Shown piece by piece: positions 53,028 through 63,562 of a DNA stretch of 64,000 nt. The position numbers were made by a program, and so were the translations under genes. The notes below the pieces were generated by a model. It was not told where the DNA came from and searched no databases. It saw only the letters and a list, made by a program, of their open reading frames with translations. Source of the stretch: CAVVGB01 sp963747715. GTDB taxonomy: Bacteria > Actinomycetota > Thermoleophilia > Gaiellales > Gaiellaceae. The stretch spans positions 472,429 through 536,428 of the forward strand of contig CAVVGB010000003.1 in NCBI GenBank assembly GCA_963747715.1. Reading direction: 5' to 3'. Positions within the stretch are counted from its first letter, which is position 1. Every line of letters begins with the position of its first letter.

Positions 53028-53426
53028 AGGTTTTGGGCGTCGCCTTTTCACCACATAACGTAGCACGGTGGGGACTCAAAAGACGTCACCGCCAACGCCG
53101 AAGCAGCTGCCAGAAGACGGGGCTGGAAAACGAAGGCTGCGTGGACCAGGCGCTTTGAACGAGCAAGAAGGTCCGGCGTGAATCTCGGGGTTTGGAAGCT
53201 CCAGGTCACGGCCTATTGAGAGTTCCCAGCGGGTGGGGACAGCGGATGGGAACACCGGGGTCGTTCCACAAGCCCTCCCCTCCAGCCATGAAACGCGCAA
53301 CTCATTGAATCATGCTCAGTTATCGCGACGACCTTTCCGGACTCGTCCGGGCATCGTTCCTGCTTGAGTGCGGCCACACTGAGCGACCGCGGCGGGGTCC
53401 ACGTCTAACTTTGGGAAGGAGAAGGC
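53028..53426. other. intergenic region between divergent secreted-protein genes
   Basis: About 400 bases. GGAAGGAGAAG at 53413-53424 is the ribosome site for the gene at 53427. Nothing else is recognised; short frames here look like chance. Confidence 0.35.
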
Positions 53427-54134
53427 ATGAGCAGCAAACGTTCACTATCAGTGGCCCTTGTCGGGCTGATGTCCCTGTGGCCCCTTGCGACGAGAGGGCG
53501 ATGCCCAGGCGCCGAAACCGCTCGCGCAGGTGCCCCAGCCTGGGGTGCCGGAGATCGTCACGATCGAGGGGAAGTTCGTCCGGGCCGCGTACAACAACGA
53601 AGGTTACGTGATCATCGGATACCAGGCCTCCAACCGCTCGGTCGGCGAGCCATGGATTCTCCTCGAGATCGGCATCGCGTTGCGAGATAACGTGCCGGAC
53701 TACAACTGACCCGCGACGCCATTTCGCTCGAGACGCCTGATAAGAAGACGATTCCCCTGCCGTCGGCCGTCGAGCAGCGGGCGGGGAACACTCAGGCCAT
53801 TCAGCAACGGGCGAGTGTCCAGCGCGATTCCATCGACTACTTTCCGCCGAACGCGAGCCGGGCATGCGCCCTCCTTTTCTTTCCCGATCTGGGCGATCGG
53901 GCGCTGCCGCGTGACGAGAATTACCTCCTCGACGATCGCGCCTGTATCGGTCGCATCTATTTTCCGGTCCCTGGCGGTATCTCGTATGGCCAGCATTGGC
54001 TCAACGTGAAGTTCCCGAAGAGCGTCGTGCGCGTGCCCTTTCGGATCCTGACGAAGGAAGAAGAGCAGTTCGCCGACAAGAACTACAAGGACATCAAGAA
54101 GCAGGTCGAAGAGGCGTTCAAGCCGAAGCAGTGA
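53427..54134 (+). CDS. secreted protein of unknown function, frameshifted
   Basis: ATG 53427 with a strong ribosome site. Signal peptide MSSKRSLSVALVGLMSLW..., then in the next frame IVTIEGKFVRAAYNNEGYVIIGYQASNRSVGEPWILLEIGIAL, then after a slip near 53705 TPDKKTIPLPSAVEQRAG, SRACALLFFPDLGDRALPRDENYLL and GQHWLNVKFPKSVVRVPFRILTKEEE to a Lys-rich end. About 230 residues, beta-rich, exported. No family recognised. Confidence 0.65.
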
Positions 54135-54342
54135 ACTGGACGCCTGCAGGTTGTGCTGCGGACGTCATCGGCCCCGACTGACCGCCTCGGCCCCGTCCAG
54201 TGCTGGGTCGAGGCGGCTTCGCGTGACGGCTGTCCTTAAAGCTTCCTCCGGGAATCACACCTGCAATTGGCCCGGGCCCCGATGCCCACGACTGACGTCC
54301 TTGCGCGTACCCTGGACAGTCGTGATTGAATCGGTGGAACGG

Positions 54343-54992
54343 ATGACCAACACGTCCACAAAGGAACCCGACGACGAGAGCGACGAGCGCGACGACACCG
54401 CTGGGGAAGCCGCACCCGCCCAGGTCGCGGGACTCAAGAACTACATCACACCGAGCGGCTTGCAGCGACTCAAAGACGAGCACCGGTTTCTGCTCACGAG
54501 GGAACGGCCGGCGGTGACGAAGGTCGTGGCCTGGGCGGCCGGCAACGGCGATCGCAGCGAGAACGCGGACTATCAGTACGGCAAACGGCGGCTGCGCGAG
54601 ATCGATCGGCGGATTCGCTTTCTCACGAAACGGATCGACGCTGCGGAAATCGTGGACCCGGAAGCCCCGAGACGTGGGCGGGCGGCGACGCGGTCTTCTT
54701 CGGCGCGACCGTGCGCTACGCCAATGCCGCCGGAACGGAGCGGGTGGTGAGCATCGTCGGCATCGACGAGGTCGATCTCGATCGCAACCACATCAGCTGG
54801 GTGTCGCCACTGGCCCGCGCGTTGATGAAGTCCGGAGCAGGCGACCGCGTGGTTCTTCACGCGCCGGGCAGTACGGAGCAGCTGCAGATCCTCGAGGTGC
54901 GTTACCAGCGCATTCCCGTGGAACCCTTTCGCGAACCGCCCGGAGCCGAGGCCGCGCCGAGGGCTCGTCCTCGCACCCGCGGCAAGTCATAG
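54343..54992 (+). CDS. greB: transcription elongation factor GreB, one frameshift
   Basis: ATG 54343, an acidic tail, then YITPSGLQRLKDEHRFLLTRERP and the GreB-specific coiled-coil tip GDRSENADYQYGKRRLREIDRRIRFL, where the acidic pair (Asp-Glu region) reaches the RNA polymerase active centre. After a slip near 54672 the C-terminal FKBP-like domain continues (VRYANAAGTERVVSIVGIDEVD, ISWVSPLARALMKSGAGD) to TAG 54990. It rescues backtracked RNA polymerase by promoting transcript cleavage. Confidence 0.87.
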
Positions 54993-55057
54993 CATTGTGC
55001 TCGAGGCCACGGTTTCTACTGGAGTGCATCAGAAAGCGACGCGGTCAGCGCCCCCTT

Positions 55058-55808
55058 CTACGATTTCGGCAAGGGCGGATTAGCCACGCATCGCCGAGCA
55101 TGATCACGACGGCCTGCGTGCGAACGTCGTGGTGTCGACGCAGCGGACGTCGCGTACTGTGGCGGACGCACCACGTGGACGGCCAGGAGATGGTGGCCGT
55201 CATGGCCCGGGGCGTATTTGCGCTGCGTCGAATTGTGCAGCGCGATGATGCCGCCAATCTTGAGAAAGGGTGCCCAGACGTCGTAGGCGAGTCGGGCACC
55301 GTCGGGCGACTGGTCCCCGTCCAGAAACAGCATATCGATGGGGATCGCCCACCCGGCCGCGACCGAGGCCGCCGTGCCCTCGTGGACTTCCACGTACCGG
55401 TCGATCAGTCCGAGCAATGTTGGCCTGGAACCGCTGGCGCAGGGGACGCGCGTCGGCATTGGCAACCGCGCGGTAGGCGGGAATCGAAAAGGCGTCTCCC
55501 GAGGCGTCGAACGGGTCGATGCAGTGGACTCTGCCGCTGCCGCGCCTCTTGCGCGCGCCCGCCAGCAGGATCGCCGACTTACCCAGAAACGAGCCAATCT
55601 CGACGACGACGGCGTTCGACGGGAGCGCGTGACAGGCGTCCGCGAGCGCCAGGCCTTCTTCGTCACTGAGCCAGCCGGGAATGGAGAACGCATCGGCCAG
55701 ATAGGGACCGAACGGCCCGTAGCGCGCCCGATACAGCAGTCGCGCCACGGACGGATAGGCGTGGAGCGACACTTCCAGACGGCGTGCGATAGCGGTCCAG
55801 CGGGGCAT
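55058..55808 (-). CDS. class I SAM methyltransferase (Methyltransf_24-like), frameshifted
   Basis: From MPRWTAIARRLEVSLHAYP at 55808: AVVVEIGSFLGKSAILLAGAR is motif I, VHCIDPFD motif II, then after a slip near 55420 HEGTAASVAAGWAIPIDMLFLDGDQS and FLKIGGIIALHNS. This matches methyltransferases found in polysaccharide gene clusters, which fits the flippase and glycosyltransferase that follow on the other strand. A start 14 codons upstream is possible. The last ~40 residues are uncertain. Confidence 0.75.
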
Positions 55809-56239
55809 AGATCTCGGGCTGCGGGCCGGTAGGGCCACATCAGCGAGCACGCCGAAAGGCGACTACCGTAAACTCCCGAGCCGCAGGACCGCGACCACGT
55901 GCAGCATCATATCGTGAGCATCCGAAGGTTCGGACCACCTTCACGCGAATCGCCGCGAAGGTCGATGTACGGCGCGTACGCGCCTCTTTTGTCGCACCAG
56001 ACGAAGACTTTTGACCGACGCCGGCCCAATGCGCACGCAACACTGGGTCCTATAAACGGCCACTCTTGTGCATAAACGCGCAGACGCCGACGGTCTTTTT
56101 CAGGAAGTCTCACCGTTGAACTTGAAGAGGATCGCCCGGTTCACGACGCGACGGCGCACGCCGTCGGAAACCAGATCCCAAGTCTTCCCTAACTTCTATG
56201 GAGACCGACCGTTAGCGCCAAGTCGGAATTGCTGACCCC
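55809..56239. other. intergenic region before the polysaccharide genes
   Basis: About 430 bases of noticeably lower GC than the flanks, between a minus-strand and a plus-strand gene, so promoters for both are expected. No RNA gene or repeat recognised. Confidence 0.3.
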
Positions 56240-57778
56240 GTGAGACAACCAACAAATCACTCCTACGGCCAGATCCTGAACTCCTCGGCGTTGATCGGCG
56301 GCTCGTCGCTCATCACCGTTCTCGCAGCGATACTACGCACCAAGGTCCTTGCGGTGTTTCTTGGGCCAGCCGGAATCGGGCTGATGGGTCTCTTCAGCTC
56401 GATGACAGTCATGGTCGGAACGCTCACGGGAATGGGCATCGCGACCAGTGGTGTTCGGCAGATCGCCGAAGCGGCGGCGCCGGCGAGGAAATCCGATTGC
56501 ACGCACCGTAACGGCGGTGCGGCAGATCGTTTTGCGGCTGGGGCTCCTGGGATCGGTGCTTCTTGCTGTTTTCTGCGTTCCCGTGAGCCACTTGACGTTC
56601 GGCACCGCGGATAATGCCGGCACAATCGCCTGTTGTCGGTGGTGGTCTGCGTCGGCGCCGTTGCGGACGGACAGGTGGCGTTGCTTCAGGGATTTAGGCG
56701 CATCGGCGATCTGGCCAAGGTCGCCATTCTGGGAACGACCAGCCAGCTTGAGTACTCACGTTGCCGATCGTGTACTTCTGGCGGCAGCAGGCGGTTGTCG
56801 GCTCTGCTCCTCGTGGCCTCTGGAGCAGGCCTGGCTTCATCCTGGTGGTACGCACGCAGGGTCACGCTTGCGCCGGTTTCGATGACGTGGCGCGACACGC
56901 TGGAAGAGGCCAGACCCCTGCTGCGCCTTGGGCTCGCCACGATGTCCGCTGCACTGATGGTCGCGGCGATTGCGTATGTCGTGCGCGTCGTCATCGTGCG
57001 CTATCTGGGCTTCGAAGCCGCCGGCATCTATCAGTCAGCGACGGCGTTGTCGAGCGTCTATTGCGGGTTCATTCTGTCGGCCATGGGCGCTGACTTTCTT
57101 CCCAGGGTGTCGTCGGTGCCGGGCGACGACGCGCAATGCAACCGCTTGGTGAACGAACAGGCTGAAGTAGGACTGCTGCTGGCGTTTCCCGGGATTTGCG
57201 CCACCCTCGCGTTCGCCCCGTGCTCGTTCAGCTGTTGTATTCCGGACAGTTCGGCCTCGCCACCGAAGTGCTGCGGTGGCAGGTGCTCGGTGTCTTCCTG
57301 CGGGTGGCATCCTGGCCGATGGGTTACCTGCTCCTCGCCAAAGGGAAGGCCAGACTCTATTTCTGGACGGAAGTTGTCACAACCCTTCTACGCGGCGCTG
57401 ATCTGGATCTGCGTTCAGCTGTGGGGGCTGCCGGGAACGGGCATCGCCTTCTTTGGCCTCTATGTCTACTACTTCCTGCTGATGTCTGTGGTCACGCACA
57501 AGCTCTCGGGTTTTGCGTGGTCGGCGCCCAACAAGCGCTTCGCGTTGGTAGCGATCCCGACAGTAGCGTTCGTGTTTGTGTGCCCGATGATCTTGCCGTC
57601 ACCATGGCACTTCATTGCCGCCGGCGCGACGACGACCCTCGTGGGATTGTATTCACTTCGAACGCTGGTGTCCCTGGCGGGACGCCAGGGTATTCAAGGA
57701 TCTCTTGCCGACCAGATACTCGATGCTTCGTGCGGCTGGCTTGAAGGCGACCGGGTTGCTAAGGTGAAACATGGCTGA
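56240..57778 (+). CDS. polysaccharide flippase (Wzx/MATE-like), frameshifted
   Basis: GTG 56240. Reading across frames gives the oligosaccharide-flippase pattern: SSALIGGSSLITVLAAILRTKVLAVFLGPAGIGLMGLF at the start, then helices QIVLRLGLLGSVLLAVFC, ATMSAALMVAAIAYVVRVVIVRYLGFEAAGIYQ and MGYLLLAKGKARLYFWTE, ending with FFGLYVYYFLLMSVV and further helices. About 12-14 helices. It should flip lipid-linked sugars across the inner membrane. Breaks near 56490, 56625, 56745, 57220 and 57385. Stop overlaps the next start. Confidence 0.78.
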
Positions 57779-58818
57779 CAGCTGCGAACGACCGCTGGTC
57801 ACATTTTATGTGATCACCTATAACCAGGCGCGATTCGTTCGCGAGGCCGTCGAAAGTGCCCTGGCGCAAACGTACAGTCCGATCGAGATATTGCTGTCGG
57901 ACGATTGCTCGACTGACGGCACGTTCGAGATCATCCAGGAGACGGTGAAGGGGTATTCGGGTCCTCACACGGTCATTCTCAACAGGAACACGAGCGCAAC
58001 CTGGGGTTGAGCGAGCATGTCAACAGGATCATAGAACTCGCAACCGGCGAGTTGATCATTGCCGCTGATGGAGACGATGTGTCCGACCCGCAGCGCACCG
58101 AGCGATGCGTCGACGCCTGGCTGAAGAACGGGAAGCCGGCGGCGCTGGCCTCCTCGGTGTCCTGCATTGATGCTGCTGGGAATGCCTCGAAGACAAGGGA
58201 TGGTGTTCAGTGGTTTTCGAGCAGTTTCTCCCGGCTCAGAACGAAACGCCAACCGCAATTCTCCTCCGCTTCTCCAAGCAGGGCTCGCCGAGACTGATTA
58301 CTTGCTGCGCCGCCTGGACCAAGGAAATGTGTGATGCGTTTGGACCATTGTCTCCAGGTATCTGGTTCGAAGATGACGTCCTGACGCTTCGTGCGTGGCT
58401 TTTCGACAGGATTGTCTCCATTCCGGAGGCACTCGTAAGCTACCGTGAGCATGACTCGAACATGTTCAACCGGGTCCATGTTCCACTCACCACTCCGCAC
58501 GCCAGGCAACGCGCCGAGGCGGCGACGAGTACCGAAGCGCAGCGCCGCCGGGAATCTCTCCTCAGCTGCGTGCCCGATCTGGATCTTGCCGTTCGTCGAC
58601 AATGGATTACGCGCGCGTTGTACGAGGAGATCAAACGCCAGGTCGAAAAGCGGGTGCGCTTCGTGCAGGTCGTTGAGAAATGGTGGCGCGTCGGCTGGAT
58701 GTGTCGTCTCGGTCTGTTTCGCTCCTCGTTCGGTCTGGCGCGGTCGCGAAGTGCGCTGGTGCAGCTCGCGACTGTTGCCATTGCCGATTTTCCTCGCCGT
58801 GGGGGCGTTCTGGAGTAG
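57771..58818 (+). CDS. family 2 glycosyltransferase, frameshifted
   Basis: ATG 57771 lies inside the last codons of the flippase gene. VTFYVITYNQARFVREAVESALAQTYSPIEILLSDDCSTDGTFEII is the GT2 nucleotide-sugar-binding start; ELIIAADGDDVSDPQRTE gives the DxD metal motif. After slips near 58005 and 58215 it reads SPGIWFEDDVLTLRAWLFDRIVSIPEALVSYREH. It adds a sugar to a growing chain; donor unknown. Works with the flippase. Confidence 0.8.
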
Positions 58819-58970
58819 AACGGGCTCATGGTTCAGCCGTGTCTTCTCTCGCGGACGAGGCAACGCCCCGCTGGCCCTCACGCTCACCGACTGGAACCAG
58901 ATTCTCATCTGGCTGTGTCAGCTCGACTGCCTTTACCTGATGCCCTGAAGGCGCCGCGTCGCTGACACAA

Positions 58971-59142
58971 TCATGCGGCGCGCGCTCGGTCGTGCGCGAC
59001 CTTCCGTGGACGACACAAATCGCGTGCGGCGCCGCCCCAGTCGGGATACGTGAATTCGAAACCGTGCTCGAGCGTCGCCATGAAATGCGCGGGCAAGAAC
59101 CGTCCCGACCTGCCCGGATCCGCCTGGAACGACGACCTTCAT
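58971..59142 (-). pseudogene. TIGR01777-like NAD-dependent epimerase with central deletion
   Basis: ATG 59142, behind GGGAGG, starts MKVVVPGGSGQVGTVLARAF, the NAD-binding N-terminus of SDR epimerases. In the next frame, starting within the same bases, PAHFMATLEHGFEFTYPDWGGAARDL matches the last ~35 residues of TIGR01777 proteins and stops at 58971. About 240 central residues are missing. The two ends meet at a sequence that codes plausibly for both, suggesting deletion or assembly collapse at a short similarity. Confidence 0.6.
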
Positions 59143-59155
59143 ACATCCTCCCTGT

Positions 59156-59606
59156 TCACTCGATGAAGCGGCTTCGGAATTCCGGACCAGGCGTCAGGCA
59201 CTCTTCGCGGCGGCCGAAGACGCGGTACCGGCTTCGAGCGACAGCGTCGTACGGCGGCATCCAGGATCGCGTTTGGGAGGACGCGCATCACGACTGCCGC
59301 CCTCCAGGGCCACCCGAGCTCGCCGGCGACGAACAGCGCGGCGCTGCTCCTGCTGAATATCCGGGCGTGACCCGTCTGGTAGTTCGCGACCACGTAGAAC
59401 GCGGTCAGTTCGTGCGGGTCGCCTCCGCCACGTGCGACCATCGCTCGTCCGGTTGCGCTCTGGAGCGACGCGAAGGTGAAAACGCCGCGGTGGTCGTGCT
59501 CCAGAAGGAATTGGACCAGACGGCTGCAAAGCCCGCAGACTCCGTCGTAGAGCAGGAGGTGAGCGCCGTTGGCCCCAGCGGGCGCTTGCGTAGGCGAACC
59601 GGACAT
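59156..59606 (-). CDS. DCC-family thiol-disulfide oxidoreductase (DUF393), one frameshift
   Basis: ATG 59606: LLLYDGVCGLCSRLVQFLLEHD contains the DGxCxxC motif after which DCC proteins are named. FASLQSATGRAM and a C-terminal helix (WPWRAAVVMRVLPNAILDA) follow; after a slip near 59262 it ends SRYRVFGRREECLTPGPEFRSRFIE at 59156. Predicted redox-active small protein. Divergent from the TetR gene and followed by the epimerase remnant. Confidence 0.82.
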
Positions 59607-59610
59607 GATG

Positions 59611-59633
59611 TAATATTAGTGAACATGTTCACT
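59611..59633. promoter_or_regulatory. 16-bp palindromic operator between DCC and TetR genes
   Basis: 59618-59633 (AGTGAACATGTTCACT) is a perfect palindrome, the form TetR dimers bind. It covers the TetR ATG (59624) and lies next to an AT-rich TAATATT (59611-59617) that could be a -10 element. Self-repression by TetR and control of the divergent DCC gene are inferred. Confidence 0.7.
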
Positions 59634-60446
59634 GAAAATGTCAAACCTCGCACGCGCGGCCGTCCGCCGGGTCAGACCGCCCAGGGCGCGGCGGCACGCG
59701 ACCGCCTTTACGCCACGGCCTGGAGTTGATCGCGTCACGCGGCTACGAGGCGACAACGCTCCGGGACATCGCAAGGGAGGCGGGCGTGAGCGTGGGCCTG
59801 CTCTATCGCTACTTCCCGAGCAAGCAGGCGGTGGTCATCGCGCTCTACGACGAGCTGTCATCGGAGTACGCGCGGCGTACGCGGCGAATTGCCGCCCGGC
59901 CGGTGGCGCGACCGTTTTGCCGTTGCGCTGAAGCAGAGCCTCGACGTGCTCCGGCCGCATCGCACCGCCTTGCGTGCCCTGACACCGGTGCTGGTGGGCG
60001 ATCCGGACGAAAGCATCTTCTCTTCGCGCACCGCGTTCTCTCGCCTCCGCGTGCAGCGCGTGTTCGAGCAGGCCGTCGCCGGATCGAGCGACGCGCCGAG
60101 GGCGCCCCTGGCGGAGGCGCTCGGACGGCTCCTGTATCTCGTGCACCTGGCGGTTCTACTGTGGTGGCTGCTGGACAAGAGCGCCCGGCAGCGCGCGACG
60201 GACGCACTCGTCTCGCTGACCCAACAACTCCTGCCCTCGGCGGCGATGGCGCTCCGCGTGCCGCCGGTCCGCAGATTCGTCCTCTCCGTCGACGAGCTGG
60301 TTCGCGACGCCCTTTTTCGGCGTCCCGGTTTCCACCCGGGGGATGCATGTTCCTGGCCCGACGTCCATCTCGACAAACCATCGACCGTTTCCTGCTTGAC
60401 TCGCCCGGGCCGCCGCCCGGTTCGGCTTCGCCTACGGGAACGCTGA
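59624..60446 (+). CDS. TetR-family repressor, frameshifted
   Basis: ATG 59624: MFTENVKPRTRGRPPGQT, then (one extra C near 59718) ELIASRGYEATTLRDIAREAGVSVGLLYRYFPSKQAVVIALYDEL, a classic TetR helix-turn-helix. After a slip near 59905 the ligand-binding part continues (RFAVALKQSLDVLRPHRTALRALTP ... LGRLLYLVHLAVLLWWLLDKSARQ ... SVDELVRDALF). Similarity ends near 60320; the frame closes at 60446 but the true stop is unsure. It begins on its own palindromic operator. Confidence 0.78.
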
Positions 60447-60688
60447 CGAACCACGCGGAGGCTGGTGAAGAGCTCTTCGAGGTGTTCATCGATCCGCAGA
60501 CGGATGACGTCATGTATCGAATCCGCGCGATTTCGTGGCCGCAGGCCACGCTGGCGCGAGTCGGCCAGCCGATCGTGCGCGTGCTTCAGGCCCGCTTCCG
60601 GCGTGACTCGGCGGCGGCGATGGAGCGCGCGACACGTTCAAACGGCGTGCGCATAAAAGCGGTTGACACGAGTGCGGCGCGGCATTAG
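60347..60688 (+). pseudogene. DUF1990 protein with central deletion
   Basis: MFLARRPSRQTIDRFLLDSPG matches the N-terminus of DUF1990, and GTLTNHAEAGEELFEVFID ... YRIRAISWPQATLARVGQPIVRVLQARFRRDSAAAM its C-terminus, but the middle ~100 residues are absent. The family sequence ARFGFAYG before GTL is present in a shifted frame. Like the epimerase remnant 1.2 kb away, it looks collapsed in the middle. Confidence 0.6.
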
Positions 60689-60774
60689 CGTGTGCGTCGC
60701 TGCGGCTCCCCCCGCAGTCGTATCTCCAACTTCCGGCGCGTGCACGTGACCCGCCTCACCACAGGAGTCCGCCG

Positions 60775-62513
60775 ATGTCCATCGTCTCCGACAAGGAATG
60801 GCACGAGCTTCCCGGTCCGGTCGCGGCCGCGAAGCTGATCGAGTTTCGCAACGAGCTGCGCGAGAAGAACCTGCACGACACCGAGGAGCCGCCGCTCGAA
60901 AGCTCCACCGCGCCGGCGGCCGGGGAGGGGCGGAATGCCCGCACCAGCGATGGCACCTACAACGACCTGACCTGTCCGCGCATGGGCAGCGCGGGCATGC
61001 GGTTCGGGCGCAACGTCCCGCTGAGCGAGACGTTCCCCGATACCGCCAATCTCATGACGCCGAGCCCGCGCCGCGTCAGCCTGGAGCTGCTGACGCGCAC
61101 GACATTCCAGCCGGCCACGATCCTCAACGTGATCGCCGCGGCGTGGATCCAGTTCATGGTGCACGACTGGTTCGTGCACAAGAAGGGCGCCTGGACGCAC
61201 ACGCACGACATCCCGGTGGACGATGGCGACGCCTGGCACGAGCGGCCGATGCGCGTGCCGAAGACACCGGCGGATCCGCCGAAGGTGGCCGGCTCGACGA
61301 GGCCGCCCGCCTACATCAACGAGAACACCCACTGGTGGGACGGCTCGCAGGTGTATGGCAGCAGCCCCGCCAGCCAGGCGTCGCTCCGCGCCGGACGCGA
61401 CGGCAAGGTGCTCGTCAGCCCCAGCGGGCGGCTCGGCGTGGATCCGGTCACCGGCCGCGAGATCACCGGCTTCACCGAGAACGGCTGGGTCGGTCTGAGC
61501 CTGCTGCACGCGCTGTTTGCGCTCGAGCACAACGCCATCTGCGATCGAGCTCAAGCGGCACAACCCGATGTGGGACGACGAGCGCCTGTTCCAGCAGGCG
61601 CGCCTCGTCAATGCGGCGCTGCTGGCGAAGATCCACACGGTGGAGTGGTCGACGGCCATCCTGCCGGCCGAGATCACCACCGCCGGCGCTGCGAACGAAC
61701 TGGTACGGGGCGCTCGGGAAGCTGCAGAACGTGTTCACGGCGCTCAACGACAACGATCTGCTCGGCGGCATTCCCGGTTCGCCGACCGATCACCACGGCA
61801 CGCCGTTTTCGCTGACCGAGGAGTTCGTCTCCGTCTACCGGATGCACACGCTGATGCCGGACGACTACACGATCCGGTCGGCGGACACCGGCGCCGAGCT
61901 CGGCCAGTTCGAGCTGCCCGAGCTCTCCGGCCGGCGGGGCGTCGAGCTGCTCGCGCGCTTCAATCCGGTCGATCTGTTCTACTCGTTCGGCGTCGCCCAT
62001 CCCGGCGCGGTGCGGCTGCACAACTATCCGCGAACGCTGCAGAACCTCGTGCAGGACAACGGCGAGCGGTTCGACCTCGGCACGATCGACATCCTGCGCG
62101 ACCGCGAGCGCGGCGTGCCGCGCTACAACCAGTTCCGCCGGCTGCTGCACAAGTCGCCGGTCAAGAGCTTCGACGAGCTGACGGACAACCCGGAGTGGGC
62201 CGCCGAGATCAAGCGCGTCTACAACAACGATCTCGAGAAGGTGGACACGATGGTCGGCCTGATGGCGGAGCCGCTGCCGCCAGGCTTCGGCTTCAGCGAC
62301 ACCGCGTTTCGCATCTTCCTGCTGATGGCGTCGCGGCGGCTGAAGAGCGATCGATTCCTGTCGAAGGACTATCGCCCCGAGGTCTACACGAAGCAGGGCA
62401 TCGACTGGGTGGAGGAAACCACGATGATCGACGTGATCACGCGGCACTTCCCGTCGCTGGCGCCCGCCATGAAGGGCCTCGACAACGCGTTCAAACCGTG
62501 GAAGGCGAAGTAG
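60775..62513 (+). CDS. animal-type heme peroxidase, two frameshifts
   Basis: ATG 60775. About 580 residues: YNDLTCPRMGSAGMRFGRNVP, WIQFMVHDWFVHKK (distal His in the heme pocket), THWWDGSQVYGSS, then after slips near 61548 and 61705 WYGALGKLQNVFTALNDND, EEFVSVYRMHTLMPDDY (candidate proximal His) and YNQFRRLLHKSPVKSFDELTD. This is the peroxinectin/cyclooxygenase-like superfamily. No signal peptide is seen. Possible role in oxidising halides or lipids; unknown here. Confidence 0.85.
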
Positions 62514-62535
62514 CGCGCGCGAAACGTCGCCGACG

Positions 62536-63058
62536 TCAACGTCTCATGCGCAGCCGGCTGTGGCGGTAACCGTAGAGCGCGTACACGACGACGCCGCAGC
62601 CGAGCCAATAGAGGAACCGGCGCAGGCACTCCCGGCAGACCGTACATGATGAAGATGCAGGCGGCCGCCGACAGGAGACTGACGGGCCACACGAAGGGGA
62701 CTCTGAACGGCCTCGGCCGGTTCGGCTCCTTGTAGCGCAGGATGAGAACGCCGAGGCTGACGAGCATGAACGCGAAGAGGGTGCCGATGTTGGTCAGGTC
62801 GTACGTTTCCGCCGCATCGCCGATGAGCGCCCACACGCCGACGAAGATCCCCGTGGCGAGGGTCGTGATGTAGGGAATACGCGTGCGCGGGTGAAGCCTC
62901 GCCGCCCACTGCGGCAGCAGCCCGTCCCTGGCCATCGCGTAGAAAATCCTGGGCTGGCCGTATTGGAACACCAGCAGGACGGCGGCCATCGACACGGTCG
63001 CGCCCAGCGCGACGATCCAGCCGACCGCCGTGAAGCCGGCGAGCTCGAGCGCGCGCGC
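62536..63058 (-). pseudogene. C-terminal part of an amino-acid permease (APC superfamily)
   Basis: From about 63058 the frame reads LELAGFTAVGWIVALGATVSM, then FQYGQPRIFYAMARDGLLPQWAARLHPRTRIPYITTLATG, helices, RYKEPNRPRPFRVPFVWP and a last helix; after a slip near 62630 it ends YALYGYRHSRLRMRR. This is the last third of a cationic-amino-acid-type permease. The N-terminal helices are missing at the junction with the DUF1116 gene. Confidence 0.78.
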
Positions 63059-63061
63059 GAG

Positions 63062-63562
63062 CGGACGACTTCGGCATCCAGGTCTCCGGCACCGGCGACG
63101 AGTGGTTCACCGGGCCGGCCCAGGTGGCCGAGGGCCTCTTCCTCGGCGACTACGGCCCCGACGACGCCAACGCCGACATCGGCGACTCCGCCATCACCGA
63201 GACCGCCGGCATCGGCGGCTTCGCGATGGCGACCGCCCCGGCGATCGTCCGCCTCGTCGAGCGGCTCGTGCCCGACGCACTCGCCACCACCCGGCGGATG
63301 CACGAGATCACGCTGGCGGAGAACCCCCGCTGGTTCGGTGCCCGTCCTGGAGTTCATGGGCACGCCCACCGGCATCGACGTCACCAAGGTGTGCCGCACC
63401 GGGATCCTGCCGCAGATCAACACCGGCATGGCCGGCAAGGTCGCCGGCGTGGGCCAGGTGGGCGCCGGGCTCGTCACCCCGCCAGCGGAGATCTTCCCGA
63501 AGGCGCTCGCCGCGCTGGCTGCCCGGGCCGGTCAGGTCGAGGAGGCCGACCGCTCGTTGTAG
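63062..63562 (+). pseudogene. C-terminal part of a DUF1116 protein, one frameshift
   Basis: Starts abruptly at about 63062 with DDFGIQVSGTGDEWFTGPAQVAEGLFLGDYGPDDANADIGDSAITETAGIGGFAM..., matching the second half of DUF1116 (YlbE-like, oxamate/allantoin-pathway neighbours). A slip near 63341 separates it from LEFMGTPTGIDVTKV and VGQVGAGLV. The N-terminal half is absent. Stop TAG 63560. High GC and wording suggest an actinobacterium. Confidence 0.72.
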
